Source: Thalassobaculum_A sp040219215 (GTDB taxonomy: Bacteria > Pseudomonadota > Alphaproteobacteria > Thalassobaculales > Thalassobaculaceae). From it: 64,000 nt of DNA. The translations under genes were made by a program, and so were the position numbers. The notes below the pieces were generated by a model. The model made no database searches. It had not been told where the DNA came from and worked only from the letters and a program-made list of their open reading frames with translations. The stretch spans positions 1 to 64,000 of the forward strand of contig NZ_JAVJSX010000039.1 of assembly GCF_040219215.1 (NCBI RefSeq). The letters are read 5' to 3'. Below are positions 25,596 to 34,213 of the stretch, in pieces. How positions within the stretch are numbered: the stretch's first letter is position 1; every line of letters starts with the position of its first letter.

Positions 25596-27689
25596 ATGAG
25601 TGGATTGATGTTGTTTGTCATCGCCTGCGGACTCGCAGCGCTGGCCTATGGCTGGTGGGCCAGCCGATCGATCCTGGCGGCCTCCGCCGGAACGGAACGT
25701 ATGCAGGAGATCGCCGCCGCGATTCAGGAGGGTGCGAGCGCTTATCTCAACCGTCAGTACACCACGATCGGCATCGTCGGTGTGGTCGTGACGGTTATTC
25801 TCGCCCTGACGCTCGGCCTGACCGTGGCCCTCGGCTTCGTGATCGGTGCGGTGCTGTCGGGGATCGCCGGCTACATCGGCATGAACGTCTCGGTACGGGC
25901 GAACGTCCGCACGACCCAGGCGGCTACCCAGGGCATGGTCCAGGCGCTTGACGTAGCGTTCAAGTCCGGCGCCGTGACCGGTATGCTGGTCGTCGGTCTC
26001 GGACTGCTCGGCGTGACCGTGTACTACATCGTGCTGTCGGGCATTTATGACGCCAACGACCCGGCCGGTCTTCGCAAGATTCTCGAAGCGCTGGTGGCCC
26101 TCAGCTTTGGCGCGTCGCTGATTTCGATCTTCGCGCGGCTTGGCGGCGGCATCTTCACCAAGGGCGCCGACGTCGGCGCCGACCTGGTCGGCAAGGTCGA
26201 GGCCGGCATCCCCGAGGACGATCCCCGGAACCCGGCGGTGATCGCGGACAACGTCGGCGACAACGTCGGCGACTGCGCCGGCATGGCGGCCGACCTGTTC
26301 GAGACCTATGCGGTGACGGTCGTCGCCACGATGCTGCTGGCAGCCATCTTCTTCACCGGCGACGCGGTGCCGATGCTGATGACCTATCCGCTGGCCATCG
26401 GCGCGGTCTGCATCCTGGCGTCGATCGCCGGCACGTTCATGGTCAAGCTCGGCGCCAGCCAGAAAGTCATGGCGGCGCTCTACAAGGGCCTGATCGGTAG
26501 CGCGGTGTTGTCGGCCATCCTGATCGCCGTGGTCACGTTCACCACCTTCGGGATCAGCGACCCGATCCAGATGGGCGACCGTGTCATCAACGGCCGGTTG
26601 CTGTTCTACTGCGCGCTGGTTGGCCTGGTAGTCACCGGGCTGCTGGTCTGGGTGACCGAATATTACACCTCGACCGAGTTCCGTCCGGTCCGCTCGATCG
26701 CGAAATCGTCTGAAACCGGGCACGGCACCAACGTGATTCAGGGGCTTGCGGTGTCGATGGAAGCCTGCGCGCTGCCGGCACTGATCATCGCCTTCGGAAT
26801 CATTGTTCCGTACCTGTGTGCGGGCGTGTTCGGGATCGGTGTTGCGGCGACCACGATGCTGGCTCTGGCCGGCATGGTCGTGGCGCTCGACGCGTACGGT
26901 CCGGTGACCGACAACGCCGGTGGCATTGCGGAAATGGCGGACCTGCCTCCGGAAGTCCGCAAGATCACGGACGCGCTGGATGCGGTCGGTAACACCACCA
27001 AGGCCGTGACCAAGGGCTACGCCATCGGTTCGGCGGGCCTAGCCGCCCTGGTGTTGTTCGCGGCCTACACCGAGGACCTGCGCTACTACTTCCCGGACCT
27101 GTCGGTGACGTTCCGCCTGCAGGATCCGTTCGTAGTGGTCGGCCTGTTTATCGGCGGCATGCTGCCGTACCTGTTCGGTGCGCTGGGCATGCAGGCCGTA
27201 GGCCGTGCCGGCGGTGCGGTGGTCGAGGAAGTCCGTCGGCAGTTCCGCGAGAAGCCGGGCATCATGAAGGGCACCGAGCGTCCGGAGTACGGTCGGTGCG
27301 TCGACATGCTGACCAAGGCGGCGATCAAGGAGATGATCGTCCCGTCGCTTCTGCCGGTTCTGGCTCCGCCGGTGGTATATTTCGCGATCCTGTGGATCGC
27401 CGGCCAGTCGGCGGCGTTCACGACGGTGGGCGCGATGCTGCTCGGCACGATCGTGACCGGCATCTTTGTCGCGATCTCGATGACCGCTGGTGGTGGTGCT
27501 TGGGACAATGCCAAGAAGTACATTGAGGACGGCCATCACGGCGGCAAGGGCTCGGAAGCCCACAAGGCTGCGGTGACCGGCGATACGGTGGGTGATCCCT
27601 ACAAGGACACGGCCGGACCGGCGGTCAATCCGATGATCAAGATCATCAATATCGTGGCGTTGCTGCTGCTGGCCGGGCTTGCCCACTAA
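25596..27689 (+). CDS. hppA: Proton-translocating membrane pyrophosphatase
   Basis: It hydrolyses pyrophosphate and pumps protons across the inner membrane, recovering energy from biosynthesis. 697 residues and about 16 membrane helices. The catalytic loop DVGADLVGKVEAGIPEDDPRNP starts at residue 192 and a second acidic cluster is DNVGDNVGDCAGMAADLFE. GNTTKAVTKGYAIGSAG at residue 465 has Lys469 where potassium-dependent enzymes have Ala, so this is the potassium-independent type. It is probably monocistronic, with an 11-base-pair hairpin after the stop. A GGGAGGAAGGG ribosome site precedes the ATG. Confidence 0.97.
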   Translation: MSGLMLFVIACGLAALAYGWWASRSILAASAGTERMQEIAAAIQEGASAYLNRQYTTIGIVGVVVTVILALTLGLTVALGFVIGAVLSGIAGYIGMNVSVRANVRTTQAATQGMVQALDVAFKSGAVTGMLVVGLGLLGVTVYYIVLSGIYDANDPAGLRKILEALVALSFGASLISIFARLGGGIFTKGADVGADLVGKVEAGIPEDDPRNPAVIADNVGDNVGDCAGMAADLFETYAVTVVATMLLAAIFFTGDAVPMLMTYPLAIGAVCILASIAGTFMVKLGASQKVMAALYKGLIGSAVLSAILIAVVTFTTFGISDPIQMGDRVINGRLLFYCALVGLVVTGLLVWVTEYYTSTEFRPVRSIAKSSETGHGTNVIQGLAVSMEACALPALIIAFGIIVPYLCAGVFGIGVAATTMLALAGMVVALDAYGPVTDNAGGIAEMADLPPEVRKITDALDAVGNTTKAVTKGYAIGSAGLAALVLFAAYTEDLRYYFPDLSVTFRLQDPFVVVGLFIGGMLPYLFGALGMQAVGRAGGAVVEEVRRQFREKPGIMKGTERPEYGRCVDMLTKAAIKEMIVPSLLPVLAPPVVYFAILWIAGQSAAFTTVGAMLLGTIVTGIFVAISMTAGGGAWDNAKKYIEDGHHGGKGSEAHKAAVTGDTVGDPYKDTAGPAVNPMIKIINIVALLLLAGLAH

Positions 27690-27719
27690 CCAGCACGTCG
27701 TCTGACGATCAAAACGGCG

Positions 27720-27745
27720 AAGGCCCCGGGACATCCCGGGGCCTT
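27720..27745. terminator. Strong hairpin between convergent hppA and bamE
   Basis: A perfect 11-base-pair stem, AAGGCCCCGGG (27720-27730) and CCCGGGGCCTT (27735-27745), with a four-base loop. Neither side has a long T run (CTTCATCATT on plus; CTTCGCCGTTTT on minus), so it may act weakly in both directions or protect 3' ends. Confidence 0.55.
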
Positions 27746-27776
27746 CATCATTGAATGGCTCGACGACCGGAAAGCG

Positions 27777-28211
27777 TCAGTTCTTGTCGGTGTTGAAACG
27801 CCCGATGTTGCCGATCAACTGCTTGATCAACGTGACGCGCTGGCCGGCGGTTGGGGTCTCGCGGGTGACGAACGCGATCTTCTTGCCGTCCTCGAGGTCC
27901 AGAGAGCCAATCGACTTGACGGTACCCCCTTGTTCAAAATCGATGTAGATCACCCGGCGCTCGATCGTCTCGGGCCGGTAGAATGCCTGACGCTCGGTCC
28001 GCTGACCAATGTAGTACCACGTGGGCTCATTGAAATTGCCGAGGGTCGACGGTGATCCAAGCAGGCTCAGAACCACAGCTTGATCGCTCTTTCCTGGTTC
28101 GACCTTGGCAAGGGCGTCAGGGTCCACCAAGTTCCCATGCGTGGCGATCTGCGGTGAGCAGGCGGAAAGGCCGAGCATCGTGATGACGGCGAAGGCAAAG
28201 CGAGATCGCAT
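27777..28211 (-). CDS. bamE: Outer membrane assembly lipoprotein BamE (SmpA/OmlA)
   Basis: A small lipoprotein of the beta-barrel assembly machine. It has a signal peptide with lipobox LSAC (cleavage before the Cys near residue 18) and the SmpA/OmlA fold: LAKVEPGKSDQAVVLSLLGSPSTLG followed by the strand-rich WYYIGQRTERQAF and RVIYIDFEQGG. I chose the ATG at 28211; one at 28220 adds three residues. It is convergent with hppA and divergent from the bc1 chaperone gene. About 144 residues, within the family range. Confidence 0.85.
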   Translation of the reverse strand: MRSRFAFAVITMLGLSACSPQIATHGNLVDPDALAKVEPGKSDQAVVLSLLGSPSTLGNFNEPTWYYIGQRTERQAFYRPETIERRVIYIDFEQGGTVKSIGSLDLEDGKKIAFVTRETPTAGQRVTLIKQLIGNIGRFNTDKN

Positions 28212-28287
28212 GAGCAGCATCGGGCCAGTCGTCGTGATAAGGATCGGGTCACGCGATCATAAGGCGCCCCGGTAGCGCAGGAGAGAA

Positions 28288-28824
28288 ATGGTTTTCGAGC
28301 GGTTTTTCAAGGGGCGTCGTCATCGGCGTGCCGTCGAGGCGGTTTACGATGCGATCGTTGAACAGGCTCGGCACCCGGTTTTCTATACTGACTACGGGGT
28401 TGCCGATGGGTTTGAGGAACGCTTCGAACTGCTGGTGCTGCACGTGCACCTGGTGGTTCGCCGGCTTGCCGCCGACGGGCGCCCCGGCTTGGCTCAAGAG
28501 CTCTTCGATACGCTGTTTCTGGATATGGACCGGACGCTTCGTCTCATCGGCGTCGGCGACATGAGCGTCGGGAAGCGGGTCAAGGATATGAGCAGGGCGT
28601 ATTATGGCCGCACGACGGCATACGAGTCGGCCCTGAGTGATGCATCGACTGACGCATTGGCGGCGGCTTTAGCGCGCAATGTCTTCAGTGACCCGGAGCC
28701 CACCGATCGTGGGCGGCGTCTCGCTCGATACGTCCGTGCTGCGGTTGAAGGCCTGAAGGCTCAGTCGTTGGACGACATCTCCGCCGGAAGCGTTGGCTTT
28801 CCAGGTCCGGAGACAACGCCATGA
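28288..28824 (+). CDS. Ubiquinol-cytochrome c chaperone (CBP3/UQCC1 family)
   Basis: 178 residues of the family related to mitochondrial CBP3/UQCC1, which helps cytochrome b mature in the bc1 complex. Recognisable are RRAVEAVYDAIVEQARHPVFY near the start, FEERFELLVLHVHLVVRRL, and the region FDTLFLDMDRTLRLIGVGDM followed by VGKRVKDMSRAYYGR. An AGGAG ribosome site precedes the ATG. It overlaps the next gene by four bases (ATGA), the standard alphaproteobacterial arrangement with the YceD gene. Confidence 0.9.
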   Translation: MVFERFFKGRRHRRAVEAVYDAIVEQARHPVFYTDYGVADGFEERFELLVLHVHLVVRRLAADGRPGLAQELFDTLFLDMDRTLRLIGVGDMSVGKRVKDMSRAYYGRTTAYESALSDASTDALAAALARNVFSDPEPTDRGRRLARYVRAAVEGLKAQSLDDISAGSVGFPGPETTP

Positions 28825-29363
28825 CGCATCCGGCCTCCGAATTGGCCCACCCCATCCAACTGGAACGCATCGGTGCCGCTTCGATCAAGGTGTCGCTGGC
28901 CCCGGATTCAACGGTCCGGTCGGCCCTGGCGGATCGATTCGACCTGCTGTCGCTCGATGCACTTGCGGCCGAGTTGACCGTTCGCCGGCAGCGGGCGACC
29001 GGATGGATCGAGGTGTCCGGCACGGTCTCTGGGCGTGTGGTGCAAAGCTGCGTCGCAACGAACGACCCGGTGCCGGCCACCGTGTCGGCGGACGTCCTGG
29101 AACTGTTCGACGATTCTGGCGAGATCGGCCCCGATGAAGTCGATCTGGATCCGATGGCCGATACGCCCGAGCCAATCGCAGGAGGGGTCCTTGATGTCGG
29201 GGAGATTGCGGCCCAGGCGTTTGGTCTGGCGCTTGACCCCTATCCACGGGCGGTTGGAGGGACGGCTGAAGCTGTCGAAACCGGCAAGGATGACGACCGT
29301 ACTAGCGTGTCGCCGTTTGCAAAGCTGGCTGTGCTGAAGGACCCCGATGTCAAAAAAAGGTAA
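28821..29363 (+). CDS. YceD family (DUF177) protein
   Basis: 180 residues of the DUF177/YceD family, linked by context in many bacteria to 23S rRNA or L32 accumulation. Family features are RQRATGWIEVSGTVSGRVVQSCVATNDPVP, in which the conserved Cys-containing strand is kept, and a late acidic segment EVDLDPMADTPEPIAGGVLDVGEIAAQAFGLALDPYPR. In many bacteria rpmF follows, but here the next gene is plsX after a 193-base gap. Start overlaps the upstream stop, suggesting coupling. Confidence 0.88.
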   Translation: MTHPASELAHPIQLERIGAASIKVSLAPDSTVRSALADRFDLLSLDALAAELTVRRQRATGWIEVSGTVSGRVVQSCVATNDPVPATVSADVLELFDDSGEIGPDEVDLDPMADTPEPIAGGVLDVGEIAAQAFGLALDPYPRAVGGTAEAVETGKDDDRTSVSPFAKLAVLKDPDVKKR

Positions 29364-29556
29364 CGTTCTTGTCGTGCCCTCGAGATATGCCGTATGAAGC
29401 ACTGGGGACCCATGCGTCGACGTCAGATGTCCAGGCAGGTAAAGTCCTGGTGCCGAGACGGCGTCGGCTTCCGCAAAACTTCGTCGACCGATGCGTCGAT
29501 TCGGCGCGAGGAAGGCACTTGCGGTACGCTGATCGGGTTGGGATGAGGATCTGGCA
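29364..29556 (+). other. yceD-plsX spacer without rpmF
   Basis: In many genomes rpmF (ribosomal protein L32) occupies this place. I read all three plus frames and none encodes the L32 start or its basic and Cys motifs. The one open frame (29369-29572) has no ribosome site, no family resemblance and runs into plsX. A promoter for plsX may lie here but no clear pair of hexamers is seen. Confidence 0.5.
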
Positions 29557-30618
29557 GTGTCACGCACTTTGACAATCGCGGTAGACGCGATGGGCGGCGA
29601 CCGGGCCCCGGATATGGTAATCCAGGGGGCTGAAGTCGCACTTGAACGTGACCCACAACTGGATTTCATCCTGGTGGGTGACGAAGCAAGGATCCAGCCG
29701 TTGCTGGCGAAGACGCGCCGGCTGAAGCCGCGCAACCCGACGATCATTCACACCGACAAGTCCGTCGGCGCCTCGGACAAGCCGTCGGTTGCCCTTCGCG
29801 CCGGCCGCGGGTCGAGCATGCGGCTGGCGATCGACCTGGTCGGGGACAAGAAGGCTGACTGCCTGGTATCGGCCGGCAATACCGGCGCTTTGATGGCGAT
29901 GTCGAAATTCGTTCTGCGCATGGTTCCGGGGATCGACCGACCGGCGATCGCTGGGATTTTTCCGACCTTGCGCGGCGAGAGCGCGATGCTCGACCTTGGA
30001 GCCAACATCGACTGCGATGCGACGAATCTGGTTCAGTTCGCGATCATGGGACAGATCTTCGCAAGAACGGTGCTCGGCGTGGAGCGGCCGGTGGTCGGGC
30101 TTCTGAACGTCGGCAGTGAGGAACAGAAGGGCCATGACGCCATCCGCGAGGCAGCGACGCTGCTACGCGGCATCACGGACATGCCGTTCACGTTCCACGG
30201 CTTTGTCGAAGGCGACGACATCCCCTCTGGCACCGTCGATGTGATCGTTACGGACGGTTTCACTGGAAACGTCGCGTTGAAGACGGCAGAAGGCACGTCG
30301 CGCCTGATCAGCCAGTCCCTGCGCGACGCATTCCGCAGTTCCCTGCTGTCCAGGATTGGCTACCTTCTGGCGCGTCCGGCCGTGGGGCAGATGCGTCAGC
30401 GGATGGACCCCCGGCGCTACAACGGGGCGGTGTTCCTGGGCCTGAACGGCATTGCCGTAAAGAGCCACGGCGGTACGGACGCGCTTGGATTTGCGAATGC
30501 CATCGGCGTTGCCGCCGATATGTCCAGGCACGGGTTTTTGGAGACGGTAACGCGAGAGCTGGCGGCCGCCGGCCTCGACAAGACGAACGACGAGCGGAAG
30601 GTGGTAGCGACGGCATGA
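29557..30618 (+). CDS. plsX: Phosphate acyltransferase PlsX
   Basis: It converts acyl-ACP to acyl-phosphate, the acyl donor for glycerol-3-phosphate in phospholipid synthesis. 353 residues; motifs IAVDAMGGDRAPDMVIQGA, SAGNTGALMAMSKFVL, LDLGANIDCDATNLVQFA, LLNVGSEEQKG and VTDGFTGNVALKTAEGT are intact. The start is GTG with GGATGAGGAT upstream. It overlaps fabH by four bases, a classic pairing. Confidence 0.95.
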   Translation: MSRTLTIAVDAMGGDRAPDMVIQGAEVALERDPQLDFILVGDEARIQPLLAKTRRLKPRNPTIIHTDKSVGASDKPSVALRAGRGSSMRLAIDLVGDKKADCLVSAGNTGALMAMSKFVLRMVPGIDRPAIAGIFPTLRGESAMLDLGANIDCDATNLVQFAIMGQIFARTVLGVERPVVGLLNVGSEEQKGHDAIREAATLLRGITDMPFTFHGFVEGDDIPSGTVDVIVTDGFTGNVALKTAEGTSRLISQSLRDAFRSSLLSRIGYLLARPAVGQMRQRMDPRRYNGAVFLGLNGIAVKSHGGTDALGFANAIGVAADMSRHGFLETVTRELAAAGLDKTNDERKVVATA

Positions 30619-31658
30619 TGAGACGCACGCTTCTGATCGGCTCGGGCAGCTACCTGCCGGAGCGGATCGTTACCAACGAGGAGCTGGCTGCACGCGTCAA
30701 CACCTCCGACGATTGGATTCGGCAACGCACCGGGATTGGCCAACGGCACATTGCCGCGGATGGTGAACTGACGAGCGACCTTGCCACCAAGGCGGCGGAC
30801 CGTGCGCTGCAGCATGCTGGGCTGACGGCAGAGGACGTGGACGTGATCGTCATGGCGACTACGACGCCGGACGCGACCTTCCCGGCTACCGCCACGAAAG
30901 TGCAGGCCAACATCGGTGCGACGCATGCGTTTGCGTTCGATGTGCAGGCGGTGTGCGCCGGCTTCGTCTATGCCCTGGCGGTTGCCGACAACTTCCTGAA
31001 GCTGGGCCAGGCCCGTACGGCGTTGGTCATAGGGGCCGAGACCTTCTCCCGCATCCTTGACTGGGAGGACCGGTCGACCTGCGTGCTGTTCGGCGACGGC
31101 GCCGGTGCGGTCGTGTTGCGGGCCGCCGATCTGGGTGGGCCCGACGCGCAGTCATGGGGGGTGTTGTCGACCCACCTCCATACCGACGGCACGGCTCGTG
31201 ATGCCCTGTACGTGGACGGAGGTCCGTCCTCGACCGGCACCGTTGGCCATGTTCGTATGAACGGCAAGGAAGTCTATCGGCACGCGGTGTCTAAACTCGC
31301 CGCAGTGATCGACGAAACGCTGGCCGCGAACGGGTTGACCGCGTCGGCTGTCGACTGGCTGGTTCCGCACCAAGCCAACCGGCGGATCATCGAAAGCATG
31401 GCCAATCGACTGGAAATGCCGATGAGCAAGGTGATCTGTTCGATTGAACGGCATGCGAACACCTCGGCCGCCTCCGTGCCGCTGGCGTTCGACGAAGCCG
31501 TGCGAGACGGACGGATCAAGCCGGGCGATGTTGTGCTGGTCGAAGCGATTGGAGGGGGGCTTGCTTGGGGCGCGGGCCTTATCCGCTATGGCGCGCCGGT
31601 GATGATCAAATCGGGTACCGTCGAGACAGCACGCGAGGAAGTTGTTCCAATCACCTGA
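30615..31658 (+). CDS. fabH: 3-oxoacyl-ACP synthase III
   Basis: It starts fatty-acid chains by condensing acetyl-CoA with malonyl-ACP. 347 residues; the Cys-His-Asn triad is seen in FDVQAVCAGFVYALAVAD (Cys near 116), WLVPHQANRRIIESMA and RHANTSAASVPLAFDEA. The usual N-terminal TNEELAARVNTSDDWIRQRTGI is present. The ATG overlaps the plsX stop; a second ATG one codon later is also possible. A 20-residue C-terminal extension (KSGTVETAREEVVPIT) is slightly longer than common. Confidence 0.95.
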   Translation: MMRRTLLIGSGSYLPERIVTNEELAARVNTSDDWIRQRTGIGQRHIAADGELTSDLATKAADRALQHAGLTAEDVDVIVMATTTPDATFPATATKVQANIGATHAFAFDVQAVCAGFVYALAVADNFLKLGQARTALVIGAETFSRILDWEDRSTCVLFGDGAGAVVLRAADLGGPDAQSWGVLSTHLHTDGTARDALYVDGGPSSTGTVGHVRMNGKEVYRHAVSKLAAVIDETLAANGLTASAVDWLVPHQANRRIIESMANRLEMPMSKVICSIERHANTSAASVPLAFDEAVRDGRIKPGDVVLVEAIGGGLAWGAGLIRYGAPVMIKSGTVETAREEVVPIT

Positions 31659-31672
31659 AAACACCGAATTAA

Positions 31673-31701
31673 TTGACCGGTGTGGTGGATCGCGGTACCT
31701 T
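31673..31701 (+). promoter_or_regulatory. Predicted sigma-70 promoter of ihfA
   Basis: TTGACC (31673-31678) and TACCTT (31696-31701) are separated by exactly 17 bases. Transcription would begin near 31708, giving a leader of about 17 bases before the ihfA ATG. It sits just after the fabH stop, so ihfA can be expressed separately from plsX-fabH. Confidence 0.6.
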
Positions 31702-31724
31702 GGCGGTTCATAATGGGGGTGAAC

Positions 31725-32033
31725 ATGGCCGGACACACCGTTACCCGCGCCCAGTTGAGCGAATCTGTCTATGAAGAGGTGGGCCTGTCCCGCAACGAGT
31801 CGGCTGAACTGGTCGAGTCGGTTCTGGACGAGATGATTGCTGCGTTGGCGCGAGGCGAGATGGTTAAGATCTCCTCGTTCGGCAGCTTCTCGGTCCGCCA
31901 GAAGGGGCGCCGCGTCGGCCGGAATCCGAAGACCGGTGACGAGGTTCCGATTCTGCCGCGCAAGGTTCTGGTGTTTCGCCCGTCCCATGTGCTCAAAAAT
32001 CAGATAAACGCGACACTCTCCGACGACGCGTAA
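31725..32033 (+). CDS. ihfA: Integration host factor alpha subunit
   Basis: A DNA-bending histone-like protein acting with IhfB. 102 residues with the HU/IHF fold: TVTRAQLSESVYEEVGLSRNESAELVESVLDEM, KISSFGSFSVRQKGRRVGRNPKTGDEVPI, with the Pro of the intercalating arm (NPKTG). The ATG at 31725 follows GGGGGTG at proper spacing; one at 31713 would add four residues. It sits between fabH and a MerR-type gene, as in many Alphaproteobacteria. Confidence 0.94.
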   Translation: MAGHTVTRAQLSESVYEEVGLSRNESAELVESVLDEMIAALARGEMVKISSFGSFSVRQKGRRVGRNPKTGDEVPILPRKVLVFRPSHVLKNQINATLSDDA

Positions 32034-32051
32034 CGGCGGCTGGAGGGCACA

Positions 32052-32516
32052 ATGGCTGAGATTCAATCGTCATCAGCGCAGCGTCGTAACGGCAAATCCG
32101 CAGCTGCCTTTCGCACAATCAGCGAAGTAGCGGATGATCTTGAAGTTCCACCGCACGTTCTGCGGTTCTGGGAAACCAAGTTCAACCAGGTCCGTCCGCT
32201 GAAGCGTGGCGGTGGCCGTCGGTACTATCGACCGGAAGACGTGGCACTGCTTCAGCGGATCCGGGAGCTGCTCTACCGCGAAGGCTACACGATCAAGGGT
32301 GTGCAGAAGCTCTTGCGGGACGGCGCTGTTCGGATGCCCACCGCGGGTGAAACCGCCAGGGCCGCCCAGGCAACGAACCCCGTCAAAGGCGGCACCGGCA
32401 AGCCGACCGCCGAGACGACCCCGTCGAATGGCCACGGCGGCGACAAGGCAGAACTGCAGCGGGTGATCGACGAGTTGAAGGCCCTCAGGCGCCAGCTGGC
32501 GCAGGCGCTCAACTGA
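32052..32516 (+). CDS. MerR family transcriptional regulator
   Basis: 154 residues. The winged-helix MerR domain occupies about residues 20-90 (FRTISEVADDLEVPPHVLRFWETKF, then GGRRYYRPEDVALLQRIRELL). There are no cysteines for metal sensing, so it is unlike CueR or MerR metal sensors; after a Thr/Gly-rich linker there is a short coiled coil (AELQRVIDELKALRRQLAQAL), probably for dimers. The partner downstream of ihfA in Alphaproteobacteria is usually this protein, whose ligand is unknown. Confidence 0.88.
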   Translation: MAEIQSSSAQRRNGKSAAAFRTISEVADDLEVPPHVLRFWETKFNQVRPLKRGGGRRYYRPEDVALLQRIRELLYREGYTIKGVQKLLRDGAVRMPTAGETARAAQATNPVKGGTGKPTAETTPSNGHGGDKAELQRVIDELKALRRQLAQALN

Positions 32517-32651
32517 CAATCACCGGCGTTGTTGAGCGAACGGCCCAGTCCTGCTGAGCTTTCGTCGTTGTCTGCCGGAGCGGTCTCGGGCAGATCATCT
32601 GACCAACTGAGAATTATACCGGATTGGGGCTCGGGAAGGCGCCTGTCGGCG

Positions 32652-32680
32652 TTGTTCCAGGAGAAGTGATCGCCTATAGT
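32652..32680 (+). promoter_or_regulatory. Predicted promoter of the tRNA-Pro gene
   Basis: TTGTTC (32652-32657) and TATAGT (32675-32680) are 17 bases apart and end 9 bases before the tRNA. Transcription start at about 32687 would leave a very short leader, usual for a single tRNA gene. Confidence 0.65.
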
Positions 32681-32689
32681 CCGCCGCGT

Positions 32690-32766
32690 CGGAGCGTAGC
32701 GCAGTCTGGTAGCGCACCACACTGGGGGTGTGGGGGTCGTGGGTTCGAATCCCGCCGCTCCGACCA
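32690..32766 (+). tRNA. tRNA-Pro (anticodon GGG)
   Basis: A 77-base cloverleaf including encoded CCA. The acceptor arms CGGAGCG (32690-32696) and CGCTCCG (32756-32762) pair fully; the anticodon stem CCACA/TGTGG encloses a seven-base loop with GGG at positions 34-36; the T loop reads GGTTCGAATCC. It reads CCC and CCU proline codons. It is alone, with no neighbouring tRNA, and its 3' end is intact, with no repeat of it found in the window. Confidence 0.97.
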
Positions 32767-32848
32767 TTTCGACCGCGGCCATTCGGCAGCGGGGGATTTT
32801 CCGGCCCGCTGCCCCCTTCGTGCCGGTATGCACCAGAGGAGGTTCCCC

Positions 32849-33616
32849 GTGGCGCTCGCCAATCTTTCCCAGGCCCCGATCGAAGACGCCCGCCGTCGTT
32901 CGCGCATTGATCTTGCCGCAGCGCTGCGCTGGGCGGTTCGCCTCGGCTATCACGAAGGCATCTGCAACCACTTCTCAGCCGTGATTCCGGGCGAGGACGA
33001 CCGGTTCCTGATCAACCCGCATGGTTTTCACTGGTCGGAGATCCGTGCCAGCGACCTGGTCGAGGTCGACGCCGAGGGCAACGCCGTCGATGGGCATGAG
33101 CCGCCGGAACCAACGGCGTTCTTCATCCACTATCACATCCACCGGCTGGTGCCTGCGGCGAAGGTCGTGCTGCACACGCACATGCCCTACGCGACCGCGC
33201 TGACGATGCTGGAGGATGGCCGGCTTGAGCCGACGCTGCAGACGTCCCTGAAGTTCTATGATTCGATCGCTTACGACGACGAATACAACGGCTTGGCGCT
33301 TGACGATTCCGAAGGAGAGCGCATTGCGGCGTCGCTGCAGAGCGGCAAGCGGATCGCCTTCCTGGCCAATCACGGCGTTGTCGTCACCGGCGAGACGATC
33401 GCCCACGCGTTCGACGATCTCTACTATCTGGAGCGGGCCTGCCAGGCCCAGGTCATTGCGATGTCGACCGGCCGGCCAATGCGCCGCGTGCCGCAAGACG
33501 TTGCGCGAATGACGGCCGACCAGATGCTCAGCACTTCGGAGCGAGCCCAGTCGGTGCGCCATTTCAATGCGCTGAAGCGTATGCTCGAACGCGACGAGCC
33601 CGACTATAAGGATTGA
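32849..33616 (+). CDS. Class II aldolase/adducin family protein
   Basis: 255 residues of the zinc-dependent class II aldolase/adducin fold (FucA/AraD relatives). Visible are LGYHEGICNHFSAVIPG, HTHMPYATALTML with the zinc His pair, and ANHGVVVTGETIAHAFDDLYYLERAC with a further zinc His. Substrate is unknown; adducin-like members act on sugar phosphates or are not catalytic. The start is a GTG at 32849 with AGGAGG upstream; the frame runs further upstream through the tRNA, which cannot be coding. It may have its own promoter or use that of the tRNA. Confidence 0.88.
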   Translation: MALANLSQAPIEDARRRSRIDLAAALRWAVRLGYHEGICNHFSAVIPGEDDRFLINPHGFHWSEIRASDLVEVDAEGNAVDGHEPPEPTAFFIHYHIHRLVPAAKVVLHTHMPYATALTMLEDGRLEPTLQTSLKFYDSIAYDDEYNGLALDDSEGERIAASLQSGKRIAFLANHGVVVTGETIAHAFDDLYYLERACQAQVIAMSTGRPMRRVPQDVARMTADQMLSTSERAQSVRHFNALKRMLERDEPDYKD

Positions 33617-33631
33617 GGATCCGGCCGGACT

Positions 33632-34132
33632 TCAGGTTGGCCAGGGCCGGTTCACCGGTTGCATCCCTACGCGCTTGAAGTAGGCGTCGAAGTTGGTTTC
33701 CGGCCCGACCAGTTGGTGGACGAGTTTGGCGATCCGGACCCGTCGTTCGGGAACGTTGTAGGGCGGACCGTCCTCATTGATCGGTTGAGGCAGGATGCAG
33801 CGCCAGCCGTCGACGGCCACCAACTGGTCCCGGAATACCAGCGCGCCATTGTATAAAAAATCCAGAACGACGGCCTGGGCTCGCTTGTTCGGCAGCTTCT
33901 GGACCCAGTCTTCGTTGTAGTTCTTGTCGGAGATCAGGCCCCAGGCCAGTCCGAATCGGATATCGCGAACGAACGTCAGCGTGCTCGTGTGCTCCTGCAT
34001 CTCCAGGTCGGCAGTCCCGCCGCCGGCCGATCGTATCGGTACGATGCGGTACATGAACGTCGGCAGCAGCGTGGCGTGCCAATCGGTCGGTTTGCTGGAC
34101 GCAATTACATTCAGAAAGTCTTCGAGTGTCAT
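33632..34132 (-). CDS. Hypothetical protein
   Basis: 166 residues, no signal peptide and no membrane helix. Notable segments are MTLEDFLNVIASSKPTDWHATLLPTF at the start and VDGWRCILPQPINEDGPPYN in the middle. It has a single Cys and many aromatic residues. I do not recognise the family. It faces the aldolase gene (15-base gap) and is followed upstream on the same strand by another unknown gene. Codon use is ordinary for the window, so the frame looks real, but evidence is only length and composition. Confidence 0.55.
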   Translation of the reverse strand: MTLEDFLNVIASSKPTDWHATLLPTFMYRIVPIRSAGGGTADLEMQEHTSTLTFVRDIRFGLAWGLISDKNYNEDWVQKLPNKRAQAVVLDFLYNGALVFRDQLVAVDGWRCILPQPINEDGPPYNVPERRVRIAKLVHQLVGPETNFDAYFKRVGMQPVNRPWPT

Positions 34133-34213
34133 CCGGCAGCCCCTAGACGCGCTGCAGGATCATGGACGGGCAATGGCCGAAGTGTCCAGTTCGCCCCACC
34201 GAGACCCTGTGGA

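Noticed and set aside
29369..29572. 67-codon frame between yceD and plsX
   Set aside because: No ribosome site, no resemblance to L32 or any family, and it overlaps the plsX start.
32624..32848. N-terminal extension of the class II aldolase across the tRNA
   Set aside because: The frame passes through tRNA-Pro; the GTG at 32849 has the AGGAGG site and gives a normal length.
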